A DNA stretch of 64,000 nt from Flavobacterium ammonificans (GTDB lineage Bacteria > Bacteroidota > Bacteroidia > Flavobacteriales > Flavobacteriaceae): assembly GCF_020886115.1 (NCBI RefSeq), contig NZ_AP025185.1:1178001-1242000 (forward strand), in the 5' to 3' direction. Numbering within the stretch: the stretch's first letter is position 1; every line of letters starts with the position of its first letter. This document shows positions 11,411 through 20,315 of this stretch, piece by piece. The notes under the pieces are model-generated. The model was not told where the DNA came from, did no database searches, and saw nothing but the letters and a program-made list of their open reading frames with translations. Both the position numbers and the translations under genes were made by a program.

Positions 11411-13438
11411 TTAAATCAACCCAGCGCGTTTCAATAAGGCTTCTGGTTTTGGTTCTTGTCCTCTGAATCGTTTGTATAAAATCATTGGATGTTCCGTACC
11501 GCCTTTTGAAAGGATATTGTCTTTGAATTTCGTAGCGACCTCCTTGTTGAAAATCCCTTTTTCTTGGAAATAAGCAAAGGCATCAGCGTCCAGGACTTCG
11601 GCCCATTTGTAACTGTAATATCCAGACGAATAACCACCTTGGAAAATGTGAGAGAAGGAAACACTCATGCAGTTTTCGGCTACAACAGGATACAGACTGG
11701 TGCCTTCAAAAGTAGCTTTTTCAAACGCTTTGATATCCATAATTTCAGTTGGATTATTACTGTGGAAAGCCATGTCTAATAAGCCAAAACTCAATTGGCG
11801 TAAAGTAGCCATTCCTTCTAAAAAGCTAGCGCTTTCTTTGATTTTTTCTACAAATTCCTGCGGAATAATTTCGCCTGTTTCGTAATGTTTGGCAAACAAA
11901 GCCAAGGCTTCAGGTTCGTAACACCAATTTTCCATCACTTGGGAAGGCAATTCTACAAAATCCCAAAATACGGAAGTACCTGATAAACTTGGATAGGTGG
12001 TATTGGCTAACATACCATGTAAACCGTGTCCAAATTCATGAAACAAAGTAGTCACTTCGTTAAATGTTAAAAGAGAAGGTTTGGTTGGAGTAGGTGGTGT
12101 AAAATTACATACATTGGAAATATGTGGTCTTTCGTTTACGCCATTCTGAATGTATTGCGGTTTGAACGATGTCATCCAAGCGCCATTTCGTTTGCCTTTT
12201 CTTGGGAAAAAATCGGCGTAGAATATCGCAACCAATTCGTTTTTCTCGTCTACTACTTCAAAAGTTTGTACATCTGAATGGTATTTGTCGATGTCAAAAA
12301 TTTCTCTGAACGTCAATCCAAATAGTTTGTTAGCAATCGTAAACGCACCATTCAACACATTTTCTAATTTGAAATAGGGTTTTAATAGTTCGTCATCCAA
12401 ATTGAATAATTTTTGTTTCAATTTTTCTGAATAATAAGGTCCGTCCCATTTTTCTAATTGGTCAATTCCGTCCAATTCTTTCGCGAAAGCAGTTAATTGT
12501 GCAAATTCTTTTTCAGCTGCAGGTTTTGCTTTGGCTAATAAATCACTTAAAAACGTTGTAACTTGATTAGGATGCTGAGCCATACGTTCTTCTAAAACGA
12601 AGTGTGCGTGAGTTTCATATCCTAATAAATTAGCGCGTTCGTAACGTAGTTTAGCTATTTGTAATGTAATTGCTTGATTGTCGAATTCGTTATTTTGAAA
12701 GGCTTTTTTTCCTGCGGCAATGGTGATCTCTTTTCGCAATTCACGATTGTCAGCATAGGTCACAAAAGGCAAGTAACTTGGAAAGTCTAAAGTAAAAATC
12801 CAACCTTCTTTTTCTTTGGTTTCAGCCAAAGAACGAGCCATTTCGATAGCGCCTTCAGGCAACCCTTTTAAATCGTCTTCGTTAGTAATGTGCAATTCGT
12901 AGTTGTTGGTTTCAGCCAAAACATTTTCACCAAAAGTTAATTTTAGTTTGGCTAATTCAGTATCAATTTCACGTAAGCGGGACTTTTTATCTTCGCTAAG
13001 TAAGGCGCCGTTTCGGGCAAAACTTTTGTATTTTTTATCTAATAAAGTGGCTTGCTCAGGTGTTAAAGTCAATTCGTCTTTTTGATCGTATACTGCTTTA
13101 ACTCTTTGAAACAAAATTTCATTCAACGAAATATCATTACTAAAAGCAGTTAGTATAGGCGATACTTCTTGAGCAATTTTCTGCATTTCGTCAGAAGTCT
13201 CAGCCGAATTTAAATTGAAAAAAATAGATGATAAACGATCTAAAGGTTGTCCTGAATAATCCAAGGATTCGATAGTGTTTTCAAAAGTTGGCTTTTCGGT
13301 GTTGTTTGTTATGGCATCAATTTCGGCACGCGCTGCTGCAATTGTTGTTTCAAAAGCAGATTGGTAATCGCTCATTTGAATTTGAGAGAAAGGCGCTGTG
13401 TTATATTTGGTATTGTATGTTGAGGTTAAGATATTCAT
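11411..13438 (-). CDS. M3 family zinc oligopeptidase (Dcp/oligopeptidase A-like)
   Basis: This 675-residue metallopeptidase has the M3 zinc motif HEFGHGLH starting at His467, within TLFHEFGHGLHGML, with downstream Glu in the SQVMENW segment as third ligand. The rest is the helical M3 shell, and the length is typical of Dcp/PrlC-type enzymes. No signal peptide is present, so it should act in the cytoplasm on short peptides. The C-terminus FRGQEPKPEALLKRAGLI is typical of the subfamily. It is preceded on the same strand by the toxin-antitoxin pair but probably has its own promoter. Dcp versus PrlC cannot be separated by eye. Confidence 0.93.
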   Translation of the reverse strand: MNILTSTYNTKYNTAPFSQIQMSDYQSAFETTIAAARAEIDAITNNTEKPTFENTIESLDYSGQPLDRLSSIFFNLNSAETSDEMQKIAQEVSPILTAFSNDISLNEILFQRVKAVYDQKDELTLTPEQATLLDKKYKSFARNGALLSEDKKSRLREIDTELAKLKLTFGENVLAETNNYELHITNEDDLKGLPEGAIEMARSLAETKEKEGWIFTLDFPSYLPFVTYADNRELRKEITIAAGKKAFQNNEFDNQAITLQIAKLRYERANLLGYETHAHFVLEERMAQHPNQVTTFLSDLLAKAKPAAEKEFAQLTAFAKELDGIDQLEKWDGPYYSEKLKQKLFNLDDELLKPYFKLENVLNGAFTIANKLFGLTFREIFDIDKYHSDVQTFEVVDEKNELVAIFYADFFPRKGKRNGAWMTSFKPQYIQNGVNERPHISNVCNFTPPTPTKPSLLTFNEVTTLFHEFGHGLHGMLANTTYPSLSGTSVFWDFVELPSQVMENWCYEPEALALFAKHYETGEIIPQEFVEKIKESASFLEGMATLRQLSFGLLDMAFHSNNPTEIMDIKAFEKATFEGTSLYPVVAENCMSVSFSHIFQGGYSSGYYSYKWAEVLDADAFAYFQEKGIFNKEVATKFKDNILSKGGTEHPMILYKRFRGQEPKPEALLKRAGLI

Positions 13439-13479
13439 TATTTTTAAATAGCGGTCCGAAGCGTCGGTAGCACAAAGTT

Positions 13480-13764
13480 TTATAGTTTAAAATTTTCTAA
13501 ATCTTGATAATTATTCCAAAAACGTAAAAGTTCAATGTTAGTTGAAGTAATTCTGTAATAAAGTGTAATCTGCTTTGTAATTACTACTTTATGAACGCTT
13601 TTATAATTTGTTGTGGTAAATAGGGTGTTGTTTTTTGCAATTAATTGAATTGTGTAGTCTACTTTTTCAATGAAATTTAAGACATCTTGAATTGACCATT
13701 TCAATTCTAAATAATCAATATTTTGCCAATAGTCTCTTTTGGCTTGGGGCGACCAAACAATCAT
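13480..13764 (-). CDS. RelE/ParE family toxin
   Basis: This 94-residue protein begins MIVWSPQAKRDYWQNIDYL, the usual start of ParE-type toxins. It ends with the beta-rich KVVITKQITLYYRI and IELLRFWNNYQDL segments typical of the fold. Its ATG overlaps the antitoxin stop by one nucleotide (TAATG), the standard coupled antitoxin-toxin order. ParE members inhibit gyrase and RelE members cut mRNA on ribosomes; the sequence fits ParE better but this is not proven. Confidence 0.85.
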   Translation of the reverse strand: MIVWSPQAKRDYWQNIDYLELKWSIQDVLNFIEKVDYTIQLIAKNNTLFTTTNYKSVHKVVITKQITLYYRITSTNIELLRFWNNYQDLENFKL

Positions 13765-13991
13765 TATTTAAAATATTTTGAATATCGATTTTTTGTTTCT
13801 TCCATAACTATGTTATGAGAAATTCCTTCATTATTTTCTAGTGAATAAATTGCATCATCAATGGCTGATTTTTGTTTTTCAGTTAATTCAGACTTTGACT
13901 GAATCAAATTCAAAATTTCTTCTATTAAAATCGGATTCTCAATATCCAAAACAATTTTTGCAAGTTCTATTTTAGTTGAATGGATGTTCAT
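13764..13991 (-). CDS. Antitoxin of the ParE-type module
   Basis: This small acidic, helix-rich protein (75 residues from the ATG at 13991; a TTG at 14009 would add six residues) precedes and overlaps the toxin gene. It has no obvious ribbon-helix-helix N-terminus. The C-terminal MEETKNRYSKYFK tail is a plausible toxin-binding segment. Assignment rests on position, size and coupling. The start lies only about 25 bp (or 7 bp with TTG) after the purE stop, so it may be read from the pur transcript. Confidence 0.75.
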   Translation of the reverse strand: MNIHSTKIELAKIVLDIENPILIEEILNLIQSKSELTEKQKSAIDDAIYSLENNEGISHNIVMEETKNRYSKYFK

Positions 13992-14015
13992 AACAATTGT
14001 TTTAACCAAAGGTAA

Positions 14016-14498
14016 TTATTTTTTCAATCCTTCTGACGCTTTGATTACAGCTTCTTTTAAGGATTGTTTGTAAGTGATAATTCGGTTTAAAATAGTAGCA
14101 TCAGCACTCCCGATGATTTGAGCAGCCAAGATACCTGCGTTTTTAGCTCCGTTCAATGCTACGGTTGCTACCGGAACTCCGCTTGGCATTTGTAAAATAG
14201 ATAAAACCGAATCCCAACCATCAATTGAATTGCTTGACTTCACTGGAACGCCAATTACAGGAAGCGGACTCATAGATGCTACCATTCCAGGTAAATGTGC
14301 GGCACCACCAGCGCCTGCTATAATTACCGAAATACCTCTTTCGTGTGCCTTTGTGCTAAAATCAAATAACTTTTCGGGAGTTCTGTGAGCTGATACGATA
14401 TCTACTTCGGTTTCTATTCCAAATTCTTTTAAAATGTCGATGGCGTCTTGCATTACTGGCATATCCGAAATGCTTCCCATTATAATGGCTACTTTCAT
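14016..14498 (-). CDS. purE: 5-(carboxyamino)imidazole ribonucleotide mutase
   Basis: This 160-residue class I PurE starts VAIIMGSISDMPVMQDA and contains the SAHRTPEKL segment (about 40-48) and the GAGGAAHLPGMVAS motif (about 62-75), all of which line the active site. It converts N5-CAIR to CAIR in purine synthesis, following PurK. It lies downstream of purK on the same strand, 71 bp away, in the expected purK-purE order. The length is normal. Confidence 0.97.
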   Translation of the reverse strand: MKVAIIMGSISDMPVMQDAIDILKEFGIETEVDIVSAHRTPEKLFDFSTKAHERGISVIIAGAGGAAHLPGMVASMSPLPVIGVPVKSSNSIDGWDSVLSILQMPSGVPVATVALNGAKNAGILAAQIIGSADATILNRIITYKQSLKEAVIKASEGLKK

Positions 14499-14569
14499 TT
14501 TGGTTGAGGTGTTTATGGTTTAGTTGTTTAAAGATATTGATTTCATTTTCAAATTAGTAAATTTTCAAA

Positions 14570-15727
14570 TTAACAAATTACTTTGATCGTGTTTTTTACT
14601 TGTTCGGCAATTTTACGTGCCTCGTTTACGTCATTATTTACTATGGTGACGTGTCCCATTTTTCTATATGGACGTGTTTGCTTTTTACCGTAAATGTGTG
14701 GTGTAACACCATTCCATTCAAGTATTTTTTCAATATTTTCGTAAATTACTTGGCCAGAATACCCTTCTGAACCAACTAAATTAACCATAATTCCGGCAGC
14801 TTTGCTATCGGTATTTCCAAGAGGTAAATTCAATATAGCACGTAAATGATTTTCAAATTGTGAGGTATAACTCGCTTCAATTGAATAGTGCCCTGAATTG
14901 TGTGGTCTCGGAGCGACTTCATTAACTAAAATTTCGTCATTTTCAGTTTGGAACATTTCTACAGCCAATAGACCTACGTGATTGAATTGTTGTGAAACAT
15001 TCAATGCAATAGCTCTGGCTTTTTTGGCAACTTCCTCGTCAATACGCGCTGGACAAATTACATATTCCACTTGATTGGCTTCGGGATGAAATTCCATTTC
15101 CACTACAGGATAGGTTTTGATTTCGCCTGAAGGATTGCGACAGACAATAACTGCCAATTCATTTTTAAAGGGAATCATTGCCTCAGCGATACATTCTACG
15201 TTAGGTAATTCGTCTAAATCATTAGCTTTTCTGACTACTTTTACGCCATTTCCATCGTAACCATATTCGGTACACTTCCATACAAATGGCATTTGGATTA
15301 CTGATTGCTGATTGTTGATTGCTGATTTTAGATCTTGAAGATTTTCAAATCGCGAGTAGGGTGCAGTTGGAATGTTATGTTGGGTATAAAAATCTTTTTG
15401 AATTCCTTTATTTTGAATTAATTTCAAGGTTTTTGGTGAAGGATAAACGGGTAGTCCTTCTTCTTCTAATTTGACAAGAGCATCTAAGTTCACCAATTCG
15501 ATTTCGAAAGTTAATACATCCACTTTTTTTCCGAAGGTGTACACCGTGTCAAAATCCATCAAGTCGCCTTGGTAGAATTCATTGCAAGCGATTTTGCATG
15601 GCGCCTCATCACTTGGGTCTAAAACGTAGGTTTGAATGTCAAATTTTCGGGTGTCAAATAATAGCATTTTGCCTAGTTGCCCACCACCAAGAATTCCTAA
15701 TTTAAAATCAGAAGAAAAATAATTCAT
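14570..15727 (-). CDS. purK: 5-(carboxyamino)imidazole ribonucleotide synthase
   Basis: This 385-residue ATP-grasp protein opens with LGILGGGQLGKMLL (about 11-24). The ATP-grasp core includes VWKCTEYGYDGNGVKVV (about 148-164) and NEVAPRPHNSGHYS (about 270-283). It makes N5-CAIR from AIR, ATP and bicarbonate. An odd stretch at residues about 132-143 (SAINNQQSVIQM) is encoded by a low-complexity TGATTGC/TGATTGT repeat and looks like an inserted tandem heptamer. It is in frame and upstream of the ATP-binding strand. Confidence 0.96.
   Translation of the reverse strand: MNYFSSDFKLGILGGGQLGKMLLFDTRKFDIQTYVLDPSDEAPCKIACNEFYQGDLMDFDTVYTFGKKVDVLTFEIELVNLDALVKLEEEGLPVYPSPKTLKLIQNKGIQKDFYTQHNIPTAPYSRFENLQDLKSAINNQQSVIQMPFVWKCTEYGYDGNGVKVVRKANDLDELPNVECIAEAMIPFKNELAVIVCRNPSGEIKTYPVVEMEFHPEANQVEYVICPARIDEEVAKKARAIALNVSQQFNHVGLLAVEMFQTENDEILVNEVAPRPHNSGHYSIEASYTSQFENHLRAILNLPLGNTDSKAAGIMVNLVGSEGYSGQVIYENIEKILEWNGVTPHIYGKKQTRPYRKMGHVTIVNNDVNEARKIAEQVKNTIKVIC
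15297..15333. repeat. Heptamer repeat inside purK
   Basis: Four successive near-copies of TGATTGC (TGATTGC, TGATTGT, TGATTGC, TGATTTT) lie within the purK reading frame. Similar AT-rich short repeats occur in intergenic DNA nearby (15795-15830). It translates in frame as part of SAINNQQSVIQM. Confidence 0.7.
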
Positions 15728-15861
15728 TTGTTTTCTCTTTTACTTCAATTGCTGGGCTTTTGTAGCCTAACTGTGCAAAGATACTTAGTCCGTTGATAAT
15801 TAACAATTGATAATGGATAATTCGTCATTTTTAAAATACAAATTCACATTTATTATATAGA

Positions 15862-15888
15862 TTGTCCAATCCGAATTCAGTATATTTG
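15862..15888 (+). promoter_or_regulatory. hpt promoter (TTG - 16 bp - TATATTTG)
   Basis: TTG at 15862-15864 and TATATTTG at 15881-15888 match the Bacteroidota -33/-7 pattern, about 24 nt upstream of the hpt ATG. The spacer is slightly short. Confidence 0.7.
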
Positions 15889-15911
15889 CTCTTTGTTTTA
15901 TACTAAATATA

Positions 15912-16442
15912 ATGATTCAATTACACGATAAGCAATTTGTGCCATTTATTTCTGCTAAAGAAATTGATTTTGCGATTACCAAAATGGTAACTCAGATAAC
16001 GGCTGATTTTTCTAGTGAAACTCCCGTTTTTATTGGGGTTTTGAATGGTGCTTTTATGGTAGTTTCTGATTTATTGAAACGCTATACTTCGCCTTGTGAA
16101 GTTAGTTTTATCAAAATGGCTTCTTATGAAGGTACTTCTTCTACAGAAAATGTGAAACAATTACTTGGTTTGAATCAAGATTTGTCAGGAAGATCCGTAA
16201 TTGTAATTGAAGATATTGTGGATACTGGCAACACTTTGGTGGCTTTGAAAGCTTTATTCGAAAAAGAAAATGTGAAAGAGTTTAAGATTGCTACTTTATT
16301 TTTCAAACCAGAAGCCTATAAACAAGACTTGCCTGTAGATTATGTTGGAATTCGAATTCCGAACAAATTTATTGTTGGCTACGGATTGGATTATGACGGA
16401 TTGGGTCGTAATTTACCCGAAGTATATCAATTGAAAGACTAA
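15912..16442 (+). CDS. hpt: Hypoxanthine phosphoribosyltransferase
   Basis: This 176-residue type I phosphoribosyltransferase has the PRPP-binding motif VIVIEDIVDTGNTL at residues about 96-109 and the base-binding region VGIRIPNKFIVGYGLDYD near 149-166. It salvages hypoxanthine (and usually guanine) with PRPP to IMP or GMP in the cytoplasm. It is divergent from the purK-purE pair and followed 41 bp later by adk, so purine synthesis and salvage genes are grouped. Its own promoter is at 15862-15888. Confidence 0.95.
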   Translation: MIQLHDKQFVPFISAKEIDFAITKMVTQITADFSSETPVFIGVLNGAFMVVSDLLKRYTSPCEVSFIKMASYEGTSSTENVKQLLGLNQDLSGRSVIVIEDIVDTGNTLVALKALFEKENVKEFKIATLFFKPEAYKQDLPVDYVGIRIPNKFIVGYGLDYDGLGRNLPEVYQLKD

Positions 16443-16483
16443 TTAATAACCATATTTACAACACACAAAAATAGATTTAGAAA

Positions 16484-17056
16484 ATGATTAACATTGTTTT
16501 ATTTGGGAAACCAGGTGCAGGAAAAGGAACTCAAGCCGAATTTTTAAAAGGAAAATACAATTTAACACACCTTTCAACAGGAGATATTTTTAGATTCAAT
16601 ATCAAAAACGAAACCGAATTAGGAAAGTTAGCCAAAACCTATATGGACAAAGGCGATTTAGTACCGGATGAAGTAACGATTCAAATGTTGCAATCAGAAG
16701 TAGATAATAATCCTGATTCTGCTGGTTTTTTATTTGATGGTTTTCCAAGAACTTTAGCACAGGCAGGAGCATTGGATCGTTTTTTAGAATCAAAAGGACA
16801 ACAAATTACGGCTACTGTAGCTTTAGAAGCAGACGATGAAATTTTGGTGCAACGTTTGTTAGAAAGAGGAAAAACTTCAGGAAGACCGGATGATCAAGAT
16901 GAAGAAAAAATCCGAAATCGTTATGACGAGTACAATGAAAAAACTGCTCCATTAATGGATTATTACAAAGAACAAGAGAAGTTTTATGCTGTTGACGGAA
17001 TTGGTTCTATCGCAGATATAACAGAACGCTTGAGTACTGTAATCGATAATCTGTAA
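16484..17056 (+). CDS. adk: Adenylate kinase
   Basis: This 190-residue protein has the P-loop GKPGAGKGTQ at residues 8-17, the AMP-binding LSTGDIFR (about 32-39) and LFDGFPRTLAQA (about 84-95), and LID residues ERGKTSGRPDDQDE. The LID is the short form, without Cys/His zinc ligands. It balances ATP, ADP and AMP. It follows hpt closely, rather than lying between secY and infA as in many other bacteria. Confidence 0.97.
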   Translation: MINIVLFGKPGAGKGTQAEFLKGKYNLTHLSTGDIFRFNIKNETELGKLAKTYMDKGDLVPDEVTIQMLQSEVDNNPDSAGFLFDGFPRTLAQAGALDRFLESKGQQITATVALEADDEILVQRLLERGKTSGRPDDQDEEKIRNRYDEYNEKTAPLMDYYKEQEKFYAVDGIGSIADITERLSTVIDNL

Positions 17057-17126
17057 TCAAAAACAGTTCAAAACATCTGTTAAATAATTTTTTTAGCTTG
17101 ATTTTTTCAACCATAATAAAATAAAA

Positions 17127-18401
17127 TTGGAACTACTTATTATATTTTTATTAATTCTACTGAATGGCGTCTTTTCTATGTCGGAAATTGCGTTGATTTC
17201 TTCACGAAAAAGTAGGTTAGAAACTGCTGCTAAAAAAGGAAGTAAAACGGCTAAAACCGCACTTGATTTAGCTAATTCTCCTAATAAATTTCTCTCGGCG
17301 GTACAAATAGGAATCACTCTTATTGGAATATTGACGGGTATCTATAGTGGAGATAAAATTACCGAAGATGTGGAATTTTTTGTAAGTGGATTTTCTGCCT
17401 TACAACCTTATGCGAATTCCATTGCAGTAGGAATTGTAGTTGTGATTTTGACTTTTTTCTCATTGGTTTTAGGTGAATTGCTTCCAAAACGTATTGGTTT
17501 AAATCATCCAGAATCTATAGCTAAAGCAATAGCAATGCCAATGAAATTCGTTTCAGTTGTAATGGCGCCATTTATCTGGTTGTTAACTAGTTCTACTGAT
17601 TTTTTACTGGATATTTTACAAATTAAGCCTACTGCTGACGGTAAAGTCACTGAAGAAGAAATCAAGGCAATTATTAAAGAGGGTACAGAGGTAGGAGAAG
17701 TTCAAGAAATTGAGCAAGATATAGTGGAACGAGTATTTCACATTGGAGACAGAAAAGTAAATTCGTTAATGACGCATCGTAGTTCAATGGTGTATTTATC
17801 ACTTGAAGATACGGTAGAAGAAATTAAATCCAAAGTATTAGATGAATTGCATTCTGTTTATCCTGTGTGCGAAGAAAATCTAGATGAGGTAGTTGGAGTT
17901 GTGTATTTAAAAGATTTGTTTGCCAATTTTGAAAAAGGTAATTTTCAATTGAAGTCAATTGCTAAAGAACCCGCCTATTTTATTGAGCATACTTCGGCAT
18001 ATAAAGCTCTTGAGAATTTTAAAAAGTCTAAAATTCATTATGCTTTCGTAACCGATGAGTATGGTGTTTTTCAAGGAATAATTACGTTGAATGATATCTT
18101 AGAAGCGCTGGTAGGAGACGCCTCAGATTTTGATGACGATGAGTATAAATTAGTGGCTAATGAAGATGGTTCTTGGTTAGTAGACGGACAGTATTCGTTA
18201 CATGACTTTTTAACTTATTTCGATATGGATGAGTTGACTACGGACTATGAAGTAACCACTGTAAGTGGATTCATTATAACCGAACTTGGTGCGATTCCTA
18301 AAGAAGGAGATAAATTGATTTGGAATAAATTAGAGTTTGAAGCTCAAAAAATGGATGGTGTTATCATCGATAAAGTATTAATCACAACACTTAAAGAGTA
18401 A
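17127..18401 (+). CDS. CNNM/CorC-type membrane protein (HlyC/CorC family)
   Basis: This 424-residue protein has an N-terminal CNNM (DUF21) membrane domain (residues 1-180, about four helices), followed by a CBS pair (about 200-325, including MTHRSSMVYLSLEDTVEEI and FVTDEYGVFQGIITLNDILEALVG) and a CorC_HlyC C-terminal domain (about 340-424). It starts at a TTG because the next ATG would remove the first helix. The family is tied to Mg2+/Co2+ efflux or tolerance; the older name 'hemolysin' has little functional meaning. Confidence 0.88.
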   Translation: MELLIIFLLILLNGVFSMSEIALISSRKSRLETAAKKGSKTAKTALDLANSPNKFLSAVQIGITLIGILTGIYSGDKITEDVEFFVSGFSALQPYANSIAVGIVVVILTFFSLVLGELLPKRIGLNHPESIAKAIAMPMKFVSVVMAPFIWLLTSSTDFLLDILQIKPTADGKVTEEEIKAIIKEGTEVGEVQEIEQDIVERVFHIGDRKVNSLMTHRSSMVYLSLEDTVEEIKSKVLDELHSVYPVCEENLDEVVGVVYLKDLFANFEKGNFQLKSIAKEPAYFIEHTSAYKALENFKKSKIHYAFVTDEYGVFQGIITLNDILEALVGDASDFDDDEYKLVANEDGSWLVDGQYSLHDFLTYFDMDELTTDYEVTTVSGFIITELGAIPKEGDKLIWNKLEFEAQKMDGVIIDKVLITTLKE

Positions 18402-18460
18402 TTACTTTTTAGATTGTACTTGATAACAATAGCGATATTGTTACTAATAAAAAAGAAAAA

Positions 18461-19462
18461 ATGACAGAAGGAAACTTCGTAGATTACGTTAAAATATTTG
18501 TTTCTTCAGGAAAAGGAGGAAAAGGTTCAACGCATTTGCATCGAGAAAAATTTATTGAAAAAGGGGGGCCTGATGGAGGAGATGGAGGTCGCGGTGGTCA
18601 CGTATACTTAGTTGGAAATAAAAGTCTCTGGACTTTGTTTCACTTAAAGTTTGCACGTCACGTCAAAGCTGGACATGGAGGAGATGGAGGTGGAGACCGA
18701 AGTACAGGAGCTGATGGGGATGATAAATACATTGAAGTACCATTAGGAACAGTGGTTAAAGACAAAGAAACCGGAGACGTATTATTTGAAATTACAGAAG
18801 ACGGAGAGAAACGCATCTTAGCTCAAGGAGGTAAAGGAGGTTTAGGAAACTGGCACTTTAGAAGTTCTACGAACCAAACACCACGTTATGCACAACCTGG
18901 ATTACTAGGTATAGAAATGGACGTGATTCTAGAATTAAAAGTTTTGGCTGATGTAGGTTTGGTTGGGTTTCCCAATGCTGGAAAATCTACTTTATTATCC
19001 GTTTTGACTTCGGCTAAGCCAAAAATTGCTGATTATCCGTTTACGACTTTAAAACCGAATCTTGGAATTGTAGCCTATCGTGATTTTCAATCGTTTGTAA
19101 TTGCTGATATTCCTGGTATTATTGAAGGTGCAGCTGAGGGGAAAGGTTTAGGCCATTATTTCTTAAGACATATTGAGCGTAACTCTACCTTATTGTTTTT
19201 GGTACCTGTAGACACACCAGACATTAAAGCAGAATATGATATTTTGGTTAACGAATTGACCAAATACAATCCAGAAATGTTAGACAAAGAGCGTTTGTTA
19301 GTCATTTCAAAAATTGATATGCTGGATGAAGAATTGAAGGCAGAACTAAAGATAGAGTTGGATGTTGCATTTAAAGATGTTCCGTATATGTTCATCTCTT
19401 CTGTGGCACAACAAGGTTTGACCGAATTGAAAGATAAATTATGGTCTATGTTGAATAACTAA
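18461..19462 (+). CDS. obgE: GTPase Obg/CgtA
   Basis: This 333-residue protein has an N-terminal glycine-rich Obg fold (about 1-158, with repeated GGDGG/GGRGG patterns) and a G domain with [11 protein letters not shown] (about 167-177), DIPGIIEGA switch II and SKID G4. No C-terminal OCT domain is present, as usual in this lineage. Obg binds the large ribosomal subunit and acts in late 50S assembly and stress signalling. A strong terminator follows at 19484-19513. Confidence 0.97.
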   Translation: MTEGNFVDYVKIFVSSGKGGKGSTHLHREKFIEKGGPDGGDGGRGGHVYLVGNKSLWTLFHLKFARHVKAGHGGDGGGDRSTGADGDDKYIEVPLGTVVKDKETGDVLFEITEDGEKRILAQGGKGGLGNWHFRSSTNQTPRYAQPGLLGIEMDVILELKVLADVGLVGFPNAGKSTLLSVLTSAKPKIADYPFTTLKPNLGIVAYRDFQSFVIADIPGIIEGAAEGKGLGHYFLRHIERNSTLLFLVPVDTPDIKAEYDILVNELTKYNPEMLDKERLLVISKIDMLDEELKAELKIELDVAFKDVPYMFISSVAQQGLTELKDKLWSMLNN

Positions 19463-19483
19463 GTTTCAACTTATTTAAAATAC

Positions 19484-19513
19484 AAATCCGTTTCAATTGA
19501 AACGGATTTTTTT
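19484..19513 (+). terminator. Intrinsic terminator after obgE
   Basis: Near-perfect self-complementary stem AAATCCGTTTCAA / TTGAAACGGATTT followed by TTTTTTT, 22 bp after the obgE stop codon. Confidence 0.9.
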
Positions 19514-19570
19514 ATAAAAACCTTTTCAGTTTGAGTGAAAAGCAAGTGTAAATTTCCTTATTTTTGGAAT

Positions 19571-20257
19571 ATGAATCGAGTGGTATTTTTTTTATTGTTT
19601 GTTCCAAGTATGCTTTTATCTCAATCTAATTTTGAAAAAGGAGCTCAGTTATTGGCTTCTGGAAAAACTGAGTTAGCGCGAATAGCGTTTGAGAGTGTGA
19701 TCAAAGAAAACCCATCACATAGTAAATCGTTAGAGTATTTAGGAGATATTGCAGGGCAAAACAAGAATTGGGACAAAGCAATTTTATATTACAAAAAGAT
19801 AAAGATAATTCAGCCCAATAATGCCGATTACCACTACAAGTATGGTGGCACTTTAGGTATGAAAGCTAAGACCGTGAATAAATTTAAAGCATTAGGAATG
19901 ATTGATGAAATTAAATCCTCCTTTGAAAAGGCTGCGGCTTTGGATCCTAAGCATACTGAATCGCGTTGGGCATTAGTGATGTTGTATTTGGAATTGCCTG
20001 GTATTATTGGCGGTAGCGAAACAAAAGCAATGGCTTATTCAAATGAACTAATGCGATTGTCGCCTTTAGAAGGATATCTGTCTAAAGGATATATTGATGA
20101 GTATTTTGGTCGAAATAAAAAAGCGGAGTTGAATTATAGTAAGGCTTTGGAGTTGACCAATTCTAAAGTAGCTTTTCAGAAATTATACAATTTGTATTTA
20201 AATAGAATGAAAAATTCGGATAAAGCACAACAGTTAAAAGCACAATTTGAAAAATAA
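19571..20257 (+). CDS. Secreted tetratricopeptide-repeat protein
   Basis: The ATG at 19571 is preferred over one at 19535 because it opens a clear signal peptide (MNRVVFFLLFVPSMLLSQ). The mature part (about 210 residues) is TPR repeats: SNFEKGAQLLASGKTELARIAFE, SKSLEYLGDIAGQNKNWDKAI and following units. TPR proteins of this type act as scaffolds in the periplasm or outer membrane. A TATTTTTG -7-like sequence lies only a few bases upstream of the start, so the message may have a very short leader. It is a conserved-type protein with no specific function inferred. Confidence 0.75.
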   Translation: MNRVVFFLLFVPSMLLSQSNFEKGAQLLASGKTELARIAFESVIKENPSHSKSLEYLGDIAGQNKNWDKAILYYKKIKIIQPNNADYHYKYGGTLGMKAKTVNKFKALGMIDEIKSSFEKAAALDPKHTESRWALVMLYLELPGIIGGSETKAMAYSNELMRLSPLEGYLSKGYIDEYFGRNKKAELNYSKALELTNSKVAFQKLYNLYLNRMKNSDKAQQLKAQFEK

Positions 20258-20287
20258 GCCTCCCCAACCCCTCCAAAGGAGGGACTT
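20258..20287. repeat. GC-rich palindromic element, copy upstream of mpl
   Basis: The sequence CCTCCCCAACCCCTCC...GGAGGG immediately follows the TPR gene. It belongs to the same family of CCCC/GGGG palindromes found at 20339-20370 in inverted orientation and around the DUF559 gene at 62.2-63.2 kb. Confidence 0.7.
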
Positions 20288-20315
20288 AAAAATGAGGTAA
20301 ATAAATAAACTTAAG

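Noticed and set aside
11482..11885. Overlapping frames opposite or within the M3 peptidase gene
   Set aside because: The M3 protein has full motifs in the chosen frame; these are shadows.
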